Translations under genes and position numbers: made by a program
Assembly (NCBI GenBank): GCA_040753495.1
Contig: JBFMEF010000037.1
Span: 1 to 48,398, forward strand
Reading direction: 5' to 3'
DNA length: 48,398 bases
Origin: Candidatus Zixiibacteriota bacterium
Lineage (GTDB): Bacteria; Zixibacteria; MSB-5A5; GN15; PGXB01
In this document: piece after piece, positions 1-8,464 of the stretch
How positions within the stretch are numbered: the first letter of the stretch is position 1
How the letters are laid out: each line of letters starts with the position of its first letter
Notes under the pieces: generated by a model
Told to the model about the DNA's origin: nothing
Seen by the model: the letters and a program-made list of their open reading frames with translations, nothing else
Databases searched by the model: none

Positions 1-355
1 CTTTCAAACCAAAAATTACGAAAGACGCCTCCTCAACGGCTACATCAGCTGATAGCAGGCGAATCTGAAGCGGGGTGATTGCCATCTGCGTGCCCTTAAG
101 CATTCCGGCATACTGCTCCTTAAGACCAATTGCGATTTCGGCACGCCCGCGGAGAGTTACGCCGTTTGCAAAAGTATGAGTGCCATCGACCGCATAAATG
201 GCCGCCATGCTGTCTGCCCTGCCCGCGTTGCTGGCTGCTTCATATTGCATAATACGTTTTTTGATTGCTTCTTCAGCTGATTCTTGACCGAAAGCAGAAC
301 CTGAAGCAACAAGTAATATCCCGCCAAGCAATACGGCGACGACGAGTTTATGCAT
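1..355 (-). CDS. NTF2-like (SnoaL/DUF4440-type) secreted protein, C-terminus cut off by window edge
   Basis: Reading leftwards from the ATG at 353-355 the frame stays open to base 1, giving 118 residues with no stop. The first 24 or so residues form a typical signal peptide (MHKLVVAVLLGG..., ending in SAFGQ). The mature part, with EEAIKKRIMQYEAASNAG, then AAIYAVDGTHTF and LRGRAEI, matches the helix-then-strand start of the SgcJ/EcaC/DUF4440 branch of the NTF2-like fold. These are small cone-shaped proteins with varied or unknown ligands. An AAAGGGG Shine-Dalgarno sequence lies about 7 bases upstream, which fixes the start. No function beyond the fold can be stated. Confidence 0.75.
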   Translation of the reverse strand, partial: MHKLVVAVLLGGILLVASGSAFGQESAEEAIKKRIMQYEAASNAGRADSMAAIYAVDGTHTFANGVTLRGRAEIAIGLKEQYAGMLKGTQMAITPLQIRLLSADVAVEEASFVIFGLK

Positions 356-805
356 CGCAAACCCCTTTCTGTTATGAGTCATATTACCATTTGCCATATG
401 ATAGCCATTCCACAGGGATTACTCAATGGGAAAGTGCACTAAAGGGGACCGTTGAGTCGTAGTTCCAGAAGTGTTAAGAAACCTGATTGACAGGAAGGAT
501 AGGTTACTAATTGTGTTTCAACAAGATGCTACAAAGCAGCATCGACCTTGCTCTCCCCTGGCTTCTGTACAATTTGCCTTTTGAATTGAATCAAGTTACT
601 CTACAATCAGCGGAGTCCTTTGAAAAACATGCCAATAGGGAAATGCCTAATGCTTTCACCCCATCGGTTTCGAGCGCGCCATGCCGGGGTGTCACACATG
701 GCACCTTCTTAGCGAGTCGCTGGCACAATACGAAGCCGTCCAGACTGGATTATAAGCGGGCATGACAGCCCCACTGGTCGCCGTAGCTAATCGTGGCAAG
801 ACAAA
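356..805. other. Gene-poor stretch
   Basis: About 450 bases between the NTF2-like gene and the DUF2200 gene. The only plus-strand frame of note (511-765, 84 codons) lacks a Shine-Dalgarno sequence, has no recognisable domain and has a residue composition unlike the neighbouring proteins. I see no RNA gene, terminator or repeat here. Confidence 0.5.
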
Positions 806-1156
806 CTATTGCCGCAGAATTTTCTCCATTGCTCTCCCTTTAGCGAGTTCATCAATCAGTTTGTCCAAGTACCGAATTTTCTGCATTAGCGGGTCTTTGA
901 TTTCTTCTACCCGCACGCCACAGACAACCCCCTTAATAAGCGAACTCTTCGGATGAAGCGCGGGAGCCTGCGCAAAGAAGGTCGCAAAGTCATTTCCCTG
1001 GTCGATCTGTTTCCGCAATCCCGCCTTATCATATCCGGTCAGCCAGCAGATTATCCGGTCAACTTCCTCTTTCGTGCGATTTTTCCGTTCCGCTTTTTGA
1101 ACGTACATCGGATATACACTCGCAAATTTCATCGCAAAGACCCTTTGGTTATCCAT
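806..1156 (-). CDS. DUF2200 family protein
   Basis: A 116-residue protein that matches the DUF2200 family along its full length. Recognisable blocks are [15 protein letters not shown] near the start, the IICWLTGYD segment, FFAQAP in the middle, and [14 protein letters not shown] followed by [14 protein letters not shown] at the end. The usual family length is about 110-120 residues, so the gene looks intact. The start is supported by a GAGGAGG Shine-Dalgarno sequence 7 bases before the ATG. DUF2200 is a small cytoplasmic family of unknown function that is patchily distributed and often found among accessory genes, consistent with the sparse surroundings. Confidence 0.9.
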   Translation of the reverse strand: MDNQRVFAMKFASVYPMYVQKAERKNRTKEEVDRIICWLTGYDKAGLRKQIDQGNDFATFFAQAPALHPKSSLIKGVVCGVRVEEIKDPLMQKIRYLDKLIDELAKGRAMEKILRQ

Positions 1157-1493
1157 TATAATTCCTCCTCTTTATCACAGTTCGATTAGCAGCGCTGTCG
1201 TTTGAACCGGCTCCCCCCTTTTGCATCGGTTTCCTAGACCAGATATATTACGAATGCAAGGGTTCACAGGTAGTCCTCCAATAAAAAAATCGCGCCACCC
1301 GGCGGGGTCATAAAAATCAATGCAGAGTTGACTATGCAATGCTTGAAACTTTTCGCTTCTTCTTTTGCAGTTGACAACATAGCAGAAGAAATCAGCCCCC
1401 AATGAACGGGCCCCAAATGACATCGCGTTCGTTGCCCCGCAGTCTATTCTCGCAGCTCTATTAAGCGACCTGCGGGACATAATAAGCTGCGTT
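1157..1493. other. Gene-poor stretch
   Basis: About 340 bases between DUF2200 and the ankyrin gene. A minus-strand frame (1175-1522) runs through it and overlaps the 3' end of the ankyrin gene, but it has no Shine-Dalgarno sequence, many Cys and Arg residues and no recognisable domain. I see nothing else. Confidence 0.45.
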
Positions 1494-2618
1494 CTATCTA
1501 TATTCCCGAAGCAAACCCACAATTTTTCTCTCCCCCCTCATCTCTGCAAGTGAAAGAGGAGTTTGACCCTCTGCTGAAATATTGGGATCAGCTCCACTCT
1601 TCAATAATAACTCAACAATTTCTAAGTGCCCCATTTCAGCTGCGCGATGTATAGATGTAAAGCCCCTATTATCTCGGGCGTTGACATCTGCACCAGAGGA
1701 AATCAATAAGTTCAAATGTTGAATCTTCTTTGATTGCACGGCATTCATCATAGGTGTTGCACCTTGGAGTGACCTGACATCCAAGTCCGCCCCTAATTTA
1801 AGCAGATGTTGCATTGCTTGTGTACCTTCTGATTCTAGAGACCAATGGAGCGGCGCAAGGCCGTCTGCAGCGAGAATATCAATAGGGATGCCATTTTCAA
1901 CTTGTAAGTCAATTTTATCCAATTCATTTCTAGCAGTGGCGATGTGCAGAAGAGAAAGGGAGCGCAAAGGTGATTCAGTCCAACCCTTAAGATTTGAGGT
2001 GAAAGTCCCGACTTTAGCCATATTACCGTATAAAGATAATGCCCATAAGCTAGCAGCCTTCTGGTCCGAGGAGAGAACTTTGGGGAGTGGTGCGGGAAAT
2101 ATTTCACCAATAGCATGACTAATCAGCAGATATCTTGCGATTGCTCGTATGAATTCCGGTTCATTTTCATCACAAAGTTGTCCTTTAATCTTATGGATAT
2201 GGAGCCGACCATTTTGTTGGGTGGAGTCAGCGGTCGCAACTACCTTTCTTAACCAACTGCGAACGAAAATGATCTTGTTTTGATGGTAGAATATCGCCCA
2301 TTTATTTTCCATTGCTCGCGGAAGAAATAGTACTCCCGGTGCAAGAATCGGATCAACATTGAAAGATATATCGGCCGTCATCTCAATGCCTGATTCAGGC
2401 TCTTGATTGATATATGAAGTCCCATCATCCGAACTAAAGGAAATTACATTCGCCGCCATTTGGGGGTCATCGGACCAGGAGAGCACTTTCTGTGTGATAG
2501 GTCGTAAATCTAATAATTTACTGCCCCAAGGATTTTCAGAGGCTTCAATCCAATTCAGAGAATGGGTATTTGAATATGATTCAATTATCACTCTGAAGAG
2601 ATTCCTAAAAAATCGCAT
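1494..2618 (-). CDS. Ankyrin-repeat protein with an unassigned N-terminal domain
   Basis: The C-terminal 150 or so residues are four to five ankyrin repeats, seen as TPLHWSLE-like, GATPMMNAVQ, NRGFTSIHRAAEMGHLEIVE and GQTPLSLAEMRGE blocks with LLxxGADxN loops. Ankyrin repeats bind other proteins. The first 220 or so residues (from MRFFRNLFR) form a domain I cannot assign, with a VLFLPRAMENKWAIFYH segment and a VRSWLRKVV segment. I place the start at 2618 because AGAAAGG lies 9 bases before it. An upstream in-frame ATG at 2720 would add 34 unremarkable residues and has no ribosome site. There is no signal peptide, so the protein is probably cytoplasmic. The gene is visibly more AT-rich than the bulk of the window, which may indicate transfer. 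Confidence 0.8.
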   Translation of the reverse strand: MRFFRNLFRVIIESYSNTHSLNWIEASENPWGSKLLDLRPITQKVLSWSDDPQMAANVISFSSDDGTSYINQEPESGIEMTADISFNVDPILAPGVLFLPRAMENKWAIFYHQNKIIFVRSWLRKVVATADSTQQNGRLHIHKIKGQLCDENEPEFIRAIARYLLISHAIGEIFPAPLPKVLSSDQKAASLWALSLYGNMAKVGTFTSNLKGWTESPLRSLSLLHIATARNELDKIDLQVENGIPIDILAADGLAPLHWSLESEGTQAMQHLLKLGADLDVRSLQGATPMMNAVQSKKIQHLNLLISSGADVNARDNRGFTSIHRAAEMGHLEIVELLLKSGADPNISAEGQTPLSLAEMRGERKIVGLLREYR

Positions 2619-3044
2619 ATGCACAAACCTTTCTTTGGCCAGCTGAAGATGATTACGAAATTTCCTATTACAATTTTCCGGCACAGAATTGCGGCTAAAC
2701 TCCCATACCCGAATCGGCATTGATTGAGTGAACGCATTTGCACACTAAAAATTAACTCGGCTAGGGATCAATAAAAGCTAATATAAACGATTCCAATTAG
2801 CAACCTCATTACGCTTGCACGAATTCTTATCATAAATCTGATTGGTGAAACGAGTTCTGAGCATTTAATAAGTCAAAAGCATGAAATTACTTGTACCACA
2901 GCAGCTTACTTTGCTGGCACCCCCGCCCTCACTCCCCCCAATCATTTGTACAGTGAACCTTCAAAGTGCTATCAAATTATGCTATTCTTGACAGAACGTA
3001 TTGGAGAATATTGAGATAATGAATACTGGGCCCGCTCGGTTGCC
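2619..3044. other. AT-rich gene-free stretch
   Basis: About 425 bases upstream of the ankyrin gene and downstream of the methyltransferase gene. No supported gene, RNA or repeat is visible. A TTGACA hexamer occurs near 2986, without a convincing -10 partner at 16-18 bases. Confidence 0.4.
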
Positions 3045-3842
3045 TCATTCATCACTTCTGAAAATATAAATCGCCCACCCTATAATATCTCTGCCCCACT
3101 TGAGATAGTTGTTCTTGTCCGACATCACTCGGTTCAAGAGTTCGGTTATGTCCGGGTCGTTGGGATTCTGACGGGCGTATTCGTCGGCCGCCAACCACTG
3201 CAGCCCTTCGTATTGATCCCAGTCATTCTTGTCGCTGACAATAGTATAAACAAGTTTCAGCCCCTGCTTCTCTCCAACCTTGACGTTATCGGCATGGGTT
3301 CCGAAGCTCTCTCTCTTAAGGCCTGATGCCTCCAGATATTCCTGTGCTGGTTCATGGAGCCAGAATGGCTCCCCAACGACTACCAGGCCGCCCGGGATAA
3401 CCCAACTTTTCAATTTTCTTACCGTTTCACTGTGGTTTTTGAACACCCAGCTCGCCCCGATGCAAGACGCCAGATGCAGACTTGCAGGTTGTTCAGGCCT
3501 GAACTCGGCGCCGTCCATCTCAGTGAATTTGATATCAGCTCCGGACACTCTCTCGGCGGCCTTCTTTCTGCAATCTTCAATGCAGTAGGGAGAAATATCT
3601 ACTCCCACCCCTCTGACTTCATATTCCTCAGCCAGTCGAATCAGAAACTCTCCTTTGCCGCAGGCGATATCGACCACTTCGGCCCCTTTCGGAAGGTCCA
3701 GAATTCTGACAAGGTGTGCCAGTTTGGCCTCGCTTGTCGGATTGCAGACGAGGTGCTTTTTATGCGTGATATTATAGAACTTCCAGGTATCCAAAGTCAC
3801 TCCGTTTTGTATTGAAATATAAATCAAGACATTGAGAACCAT
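3045..3842 (-). CDS. Class I SAM-dependent methyltransferase
   Basis: A Rossmann-fold methyltransferase. The SAM-binding motif I is VVDIACGKGEFL (around residue 56), followed by VGVDISPYCIEDCR (motif post-I) and LHLASCIGASWVF with PGGLVVVGEPFW (motifs IV-VI). The conserved WKFYNITHKKH segment at residues 20-30 and the closing WGRDIIGWAIYIFR are shared by a family of stand-alone small-molecule methyltransferases whose substrate is unknown to me. The start is uncertain: the ATG at 3842 has no ribosome site, whereas a TTG at 3794, just before the conserved region, has GGAG 5 bases upstream. A short inverted repeat, TCGGGA/TCCCGA (3851-3868), lies just upstream of the ATG. Confidence 0.85.
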   Translation of the reverse strand: MVLNVLIYISIQNGVTLDTWKFYNITHKKHLVCNPTSEAKLAHLVRILDLPKGAEVVDIACGKGEFLIRLAEEYEVRGVGVDISPYCIEDCRKKAAERVSGADIKFTEMDGAEFRPEQPASLHLASCIGASWVFKNHSETVRKLKSWVIPGGLVVVGEPFWLHEPAQEYLEASGLKRESFGTHADNVKVGEKQGLKLVYTIVSDKNDWDQYEGLQWLAADEYARQNPNDPDITELLNRVMSDKNNYLKWGRDIIGWAIYIFRSDE

Positions 3843-4084
3843 TTTGTCAATCGGGAATTAACTCCCGAATGGTTCCGGATTCCGCGAGGCGCTACAAACG
3901 GTACTATGCCCTGTACACAAGGAACCCTTTGACATACTTGCCAAAGAGTCTAAATTTTAATCTGCCCGCCCCACCCAATCTCAAACTCTCGCCATATCTC
4001 TACCGCTGAGCATACCGAATGTACCAGAAGCCCGCAAAATGAGCGGCAGACTTATTCGTCTCTTCTTCTCTCTCTTTTCAAAAC

Positions 4085-4102
4085 ATCAGAATCGCTTCTG
4101 AT
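4085..4102 (-). terminator. Possible weak terminator at the end of msrBA
   Basis: ATCAGAA and TTCTGAT pair across a 4-base loop and, read on the minus strand, are followed by GTTTTG. The hairpin contains the stop codon of the msrBA gene. The stem is short and AT-rich, so this is tentative. Confidence 0.3.
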
Positions 4103-5036
4103 AGAAATGGCAGTATGGCTCCTTGCCGGTGTAGTTGTAATAATCCTGATGATATTTCTCCGCTTCGAAAAACTCGCCGGCCTTGGTCACTTCGGTGACC
4201 ACTTTGTACCCTTTGTCTTTCAGAATCTTTATCAATTTCTCGGCAATCTGTTTTTGAGTTTCATCGACATAAAAAACCGCCGAGCGATACTGGTCGCCGA
4301 CATCAGGTCCCTGCCTGTTCAGCTGCGTTGGGTCATGAATTTCAAAGAAATATCGCGCCAGTTTCTCATAATCGGTCTTGGTCGGGTCGAAAACCACTTC
4401 AACCGCCTCGGCATGCCCGGTGTTTTCATAGCAGACCTCTTTATAGGTAGGATTCCTGGTTTTTCCTCCCATATAGCCGACCCGGGTTGAAATTACCCCT
4501 TCGACCTGCTCCAGAAGATACTCGGTGCCCCAGAAGCAACCACCGGCAAAATATGCTTTCTCGGTTTTGACCTCCTGAGATGCCGGTACGAAATTGAGCG
4601 AAATCGAATTGACGCAGTGACGGACATTTTTTTCGGTGAACCTTTCTCCTTCAAAGACATGCCCCAGATGTCCCCCGCATTTGGCGCAGGTGATTTCCGT
4701 CCGCATCCCGTCGGCGTCGGTCGTCCGCTTCACCGCTCCCGGGATTTCGTCATCGAAACTCGGCCAGCCGCAGCCGGAATCGAATTTGTCGCTGCTGCGG
4801 TAAAGGGGCGCTCCGCACTGTTTGCAAGTATATGTTCCGGCTTCCTTATGCTTATAATATTCGCCGGTAAACGGCGTCTCGGTCCCCTTGTGAATTATTA
4901 CCCGCTCTTCTTCGGGAGTCAATTTATTCAATGTCATCTTTTTTTCCTCCGAGGTTCCTTCTGACCTCAACATAAATACGATGCTGACTATAGCCATCAC
5001 TCCCAGAATCATCTGAAGCATTCTGCCGGTTTTCAT
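4086..5036 (-). CDS. msrBA: Bifunctional methionine sulfoxide reductase MsrB-MsrA with N-terminal membrane anchor
   Basis: This enzyme reduces both stereoisomers of methionine sulfoxide, repairing oxidised proteins. The MsrB domain comes first (about residues 37-150), with zinc-binding CKQC (71-74) and CAKC (117-120) and the catalytic Cys141 in RHCVNS. The MsrA domain follows (about 158-316), with catalytic Cys167 in GGCFWG and a likely resolving Cys309 in PYCHFY near the C-terminus. Residues 5-24 form one hydrophobic segment, so the long product should be anchored or exported. A second in-frame ATG at 4937 (Met34, just before the MsrB domain) has a perfect GGAGG exactly 8 bases upstream, while the first ATG has GAGGTG. 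Both starts look usable, so a soluble form may also be made. The domain order is MsrB then MsrA, the reverse of many fusions. Confidence 0.95.
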   Translation of the reverse strand: MKTGRMLQMILGVMAIVSIVFMLRSEGTSEEKKMTLNKLTPEEERVIIHKGTETPFTGEYYKHKEAGTYTCKQCGAPLYRSSDKFDSGCGWPSFDDEIPGAVKRTTDADGMRTEITCAKCGGHLGHVFEGERFTEKNVRHCVNSISLNFVPASQEVKTEKAYFAGGCFWGTEYLLEQVEGVISTRVGYMGGKTRNPTYKEVCYENTGHAEAVEVVFDPTKTDYEKLARYFFEIHDPTQLNRQGPDVGDQYRSAVFYVDETQKQIAEKLIKILKDKGYKVVTEVTKAGEFFEAEKYHQDYYNYTGKEPYCHFYQKRF

Positions 5037-5224
5037 TGCTGGACACCTCTATTTCTCTACGGGTGTAGATGCCAGGAATTTTAATCGTCTGTCCCTCTAT
5101 CAGATGAAGACAAAATTATCCCCGGAAATGTTCCGCCAAACTCTTGCGATTGTCAGATTAAGCGGTTCAATTACCCCCGAAGTTCAAGGCTCGCAAAGAA
5201 AAAGCGTTCCCTGTCTATAGAGAA

Positions 5225-5572
5225 TCAGTACTCTCCGCGGTTGGGAACGATACAGATAAATTCAAAATCTCTGTCGTACGGATTCTGGAACTGATGAATC
5301 TTATTGGGCGGCACCAGAGCGAAATCTTTCTCCGCCACTTCATGCATGACGCCGTCTATCATCAGACGTCCTTTCCCTGAAATGACATAGTTGACATGCT
5401 CCCAGTCGTGCTGATGTTTTGGGGTATGACCTCCCGGGGTAATCCTGAATACTCTGAGGGTGTATCCTTCCCAGCCCTCTTTAATTCCTATCGGGACTTT
5501 TTTGGTGACCCCCAGCACGTCCCCTGAACTCACTTCAGTCTCTTCTATTTCACTGAACTTGCGAACCGGCAT
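5225..5572 (-). CDS. Small cupin-domain protein
   Basis: A 115-residue single-domain cupin. Motif 1 is seen in GGHTPKHQHDWEHVNYVISGKG, supplying the usual metal-binding His and Glu residues, and motif 2 in DFALVPPNKIHQFQN, supplying the last His. Such proteins bind a divalent metal; activities range from isomerases to small-molecule sensing, and no substrate can be given. I chose the ATG at 5572 because AAGGAG lies 7 bases upstream. A longer frame from 5620 would add a basic stretch without a ribosome site. It lies downstream of the protease gene on the same strand. Confidence 0.85.
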   Translation of the reverse strand: MPVRKFSEIEETEVSSGDVLGVTKKVPIGIKEGWEGYTLRVFRITPGGHTPKHQHDWEHVNYVISGKGRLMIDGVMHEVAEKDFALVPPNKIHQFQNPYDRDFEFICIVPNRGEY

Positions 5573-5680
5573 TTCGTTCTCCTTTTTCATAAATCTACGA
5601 AGCAGCCGGCGTAATCGCAAGCCGTTCAGGCAGAAAGTATTTATAACCGGGTTGGCGCCGCATTCCGGCGGCGGGGTTAC

Positions 5681-7540
5681 TCAGAGAAGATTCTCCAGTT
5701 TCAGTTTCAGTCGCAGTTCCTTCCCGCCGCGCTCCACCGCAAAACTATATTCTGTTCCGGCTTTCTCGGAAAGGAGCAGCCGCAATTGACTCAGTTCACC
5801 CAGCTGTTCCATCCTGATGCCGTTGATAGATTTTATGATATCGGCGGTTTGGAATCCCGCTTTTTCTGCGGGTGTCCCGCCGGCGACAAAGAGAACCTCG
5901 ATATTTTTCCCGGAGCCGCGTTTTAACTGAAGCCCGGAGCGATCCACCGGATACTCCTTGTTGAAATTGGCGCCTTTTTCCAGTATCACTTTTTCCCGGT
6001 GATAATCGCAATAAATTACAAAATGCCGGAAGGTGGTATTTCCCAAGGTCCCAATCTCGTCGGAGACATGGGCGGTATCGACTTTGGAAATCTCAGTTCC
6101 GATTATCGGATTATCAATAACAAATCCACCCAGTTCCAGGCTCTTGCATCTGACCACTTTGGACCGATACTCCTGCCCGGCGCCTCGTCCCAGTCGCTCT
6201 ACCCCGGTGCGGTTTGTGAACCCTTTTCTTAGCGCGTAGCCGCCGTCAAGCGACGTATTTGATGCCCCCAGATCAAACAGCCACGAGCCGGAGTGTTCAT
6301 TGTCGAGATTTGCCGACACCATAAAAACACTGTTCTTGAAATAGAGAGGCAGTTCCGCGCCCGGTCCCTCGTATTTGAACGTCTCCGGGTCATAGAAAGA
6401 GACCAGCTGCGCGGCATAGTCCACCTTGGTCACAAATCGCGAGAGAAAGTCAAATCCGAGAATGCCGGCGCTTTCGATGTCGATTAGGCGGTTTAGTTCT
6501 GTCATATCGATTGCAGCGACTGTCTGCTGGTCGAATTCAATACCTCGAAGACTCAGCGAAGGAAGCGTGGCGAATGAAATGTCAACGGAGCCGCCGGCGC
6601 CCTTTCCTTTCATATCCCCTTTGAGTTCCAATCCCAGCTCTTCTGCGAACTCTTTGCTGATGACCGACATCCCCGCCCCGGTGTCCAGTATCCAGTACCG
6701 CTCTTTGCAGTTGACTGTAACCGGGATATAGAGATGATTCCCGGATAGACGGAAGGGGATATTTTCCGCGTTGACGCCATTGGTAAAGCGGTAGTCTTTG
6801 CGTGATTCTCCCGGAGGATAGAACTGGGATGGCTCAATCTCGGGGTTTGAGCGATACTCGCTGATTGTAATCTCCTGAGTTTGACCGGTCAGATGCTGGA
6901 TTTCCTTTATCTTGAAGGCAACTTTCAGCCCCTCGATTTCGCGGTAGTCGCCATAATAGGAATCGGTCCCGTCTTCCCCTTCTTTGGCGCTGGTCTTCTC
7001 CAGCATAAAATTTTCGGCATTTATGAAACTGGTGTAGATATCGCTGTTGAGAGCGTTGGCAATTTTGATGGCATAGCATTTTTTGCCCTCGACATCAGCC
7101 ATTCCGTCATATGAAACCTTGAAAATTTCCGATTGCGGGTTAAGGTATTCCAGCTCCGCCATTCGTTTCTTCAGTTCTTTTCGCTTCAGCGTCGGCTCAT
7201 CAAAAGTGGTTATTTTCTGAAGTTTCCCGTTGGAGTCAAGCACCCAGTCGAATTCAGGATTGCTTCCCTGAAACTGCTTCAATATTCCCAGGTCAACATC
7301 GGCGCGGGAGAGGTCCGGTTTCTTTGTCCAGATTTTAATGGTCCCGCTGAGACCGGCCACCGCCAGCGTTCCCTCCATATACTGCGAACGCTCCGCTTTA
7401 AGACGCTCCAGTCCGCCGTTCATTTCGATATGTTTGTTCAGTATCTCATACGGGTCAGTCAGCCCGGTCTGCGAATAAGCGGAAACGGCAACAACCAGAC
7501 ATAGTCCGGTTATCCAGAAAGATTTGACAACGCGATTCAT
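5681..7540 (-). CDS. Secreted double aspartyl protease (retropepsin-like) with C-terminal PDZ domain
   Basis: Starting at the ATG at 7540, preceded by AAAGGAG at 8 bases, the protein has 619 residues. A signal peptide occupies residues 1-23 or so, ending in VSAYSQ. Residues 30-240 resemble the LolA/outer-membrane-lipoprotein-sorting style beta domain often placed before such proteases. Two aspartyl protease lobes follow: the first with the active-site motif WILDTGAGMSVIS (Asp286), the second with WLFDLGASNTSL (Asp423), where Leu replaces the usual Thr. A PDZ domain covers the last 90 residues (FVAGGTPAEKAGF, then DIIKSINGIRM). This fits an envelope protease with a peptide-binding C-terminus. 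The tandem lobes suggest an intramolecular pseudo-dimer, but no substrate is evident. Confidence 0.85.
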   Translation of the reverse strand: MNRVVKSFWITGLCLVVAVSAYSQTGLTDPYEILNKHIEMNGGLERLKAERSQYMEGTLAVAGLSGTIKIWTKKPDLSRADVDLGILKQFQGSNPEFDWVLDSNGKLQKITTFDEPTLKRKELKKRMAELEYLNPQSEIFKVSYDGMADVEGKKCYAIKIANALNSDIYTSFINAENFMLEKTSAKEGEDGTDSYYGDYREIEGLKVAFKIKEIQHLTGQTQEITISEYRSNPEIEPSQFYPPGESRKDYRFTNGVNAENIPFRLSGNHLYIPVTVNCKERYWILDTGAGMSVISKEFAEELGLELKGDMKGKGAGGSVDISFATLPSLSLRGIEFDQQTVAAIDMTELNRLIDIESAGILGFDFLSRFVTKVDYAAQLVSFYDPETFKYEGPGAELPLYFKNSVFMVSANLDNEHSGSWLFDLGASNTSLDGGYALRKGFTNRTGVERLGRGAGQEYRSKVVRCKSLELGGFVIDNPIIGTEISKVDTAHVSDEIGTLGNTTFRHFVIYCDYHREKVILEKGANFNKEYPVDRSGLQLKRGSGKNIEVLFVAGGTPAEKAGFQTADIIKSINGIRMEQLGELSQLRLLLSEKAGTEYSFAVERGGKELRLKLKLENLL

Positions 7541-7646
7541 CACCTTACTCCTTTCGATTACACAGAAATTAACGTGGAGTCGCCGATTATGTTTCACCGC
7601 AATATGATTTGATAATGAACCGCCACAGCCGATTGATATTGCCGCC

Positions 7647-8291
7647 TTACTTCTTCAGCAGTTTGAAGGCGTGTGTCCAATTATTGTTCTTGAATCCATA
7701 GATAATCCAGAGCATCGCAAAAGCCTCCAGCCAGAACGATTCGGCGATACCTCCGATATCGACGCAGGAATTCCATCCCCATTTCTGCGCTAATTCTTCC
7801 ACCCATTTCTTGGCGGAGTCATCATTGCCGGCGATAAAGAGGTCGGGACGTCCTTCCTCCAGATGAGCATTTATCATCGTTAAGGCATTTACCGTATTGA
7901 ACGCCTTGACCAGTTTCGCTTGCGGAATAAATCTCTGTATCTGCTCCCCCAGCGAATTCCCCAGCTCCGCCGCAAATCTCGGCGGTACCCCTTTCGAGAA
8001 GTCAAGCGGATTGGTGGCGTCAATGACCATTTTCCCGCCAAATTTCTCTTTGCCCGCCATATCGATCGCTGCCAGAGTTGTTACGCCATGCGTGGCAAGA
8101 ACCAGCGCCTCCCCGAATGATGCCGCCTCGGCGAAAGAACCGAGTGAGACTTTTGGCGAATTTAGTTCCTTCTGCCATTTCTCAAGCTTGGATATGTCGC
8201 GAGTCCCCACCTTGACATCGTATCCCAGACCGGCGAACCCCCGCGCCAGCGACTGTCCTACCATTCCCGAGCCTAAAATTCCAACTTTCAT
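7647..8291 (-). CDS. NADPH-dependent F420 reductase-like oxidoreductase
   Basis: A 214-residue Rossmann-fold protein with the dinucleotide-binding motif GILGSGMVGQSLARG at residues 4-18 and a VKVGTRD segment that suits NADP(H). It continues with VIDATNPLDF and LVKAFNTVNA, both typical of the F420-dependent NADP oxidoreductase/NpdG-like family. Members act on F420 or on unrelated small substrates, and nothing here shows that the organism makes F420. The length is normal and the gene looks intact. It lies upstream of the protease gene on the same strand, with a gap of about 100 bases. Confidence 0.8.
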   Translation of the reverse strand: MKVGILGSGMVGQSLARGFAGLGYDVKVGTRDISKLEKWQKELNSPKVSLGSFAEAASFGEALVLATHGVTTLAAIDMAGKEKFGGKMVIDATNPLDFSKGVPPRFAAELGNSLGEQIQRFIPQAKLVKAFNTVNALTMINAHLEEGRPDLFIAGNDDSAKKWVEELAQKWGWNSCVDIGGIAESFWLEAFAMLWIIYGFKNNNWTHAFKLLKK

Positions 8292-8400
8292 TGCTTTTCC
8301 TTTCTGTTTCTCTCAACAAAATGATTTTCTGCTTTGATGAATTAATTCCTAAACAACTTTATTGCGGCTAATGTTCGGATATTCGTCTGCTCCCAACCTC

Positions 8401-8428
8401 TTGACTTGTAAGGTAATAATGTTATAAT
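8401..8428 (+). promoter_or_regulatory. Sigma-70-type promoter for the cysteine desulfurase/PNGase pair
   Basis: TTGACT (8401-8406) and a perfect TATAAT (8423-8428) are separated by 16 bases. Transcription would begin around 8435, about 30 bases before the ATG at 8465. Confidence 0.6.
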
Positions 8429-8464
8429 TACAGAAATTATGACCGCCAGCATGAGATTATCTTA

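Noticed and set aside
511-765. 84-codon plus-strand frame in the left spacer
   Set aside because: No ribosome site, no domain and unusual composition. It could be real but cannot be supported.
1175-1522. 115-codon minus-strand frame
   Set aside because: It overlaps the end of the ankyrin gene, is rich in Cys and Arg and has no recognisable pattern.
2986-3030. Promoter with TTGACA near 2986
   Set aside because: No acceptable -10 hexamer at 16-18 bases and no plus-strand gene downstream.
3354-3815. 153-codon plus-strand frame
   Set aside because: It is a shadow opposite the SAM methyltransferase, which has clear motifs.
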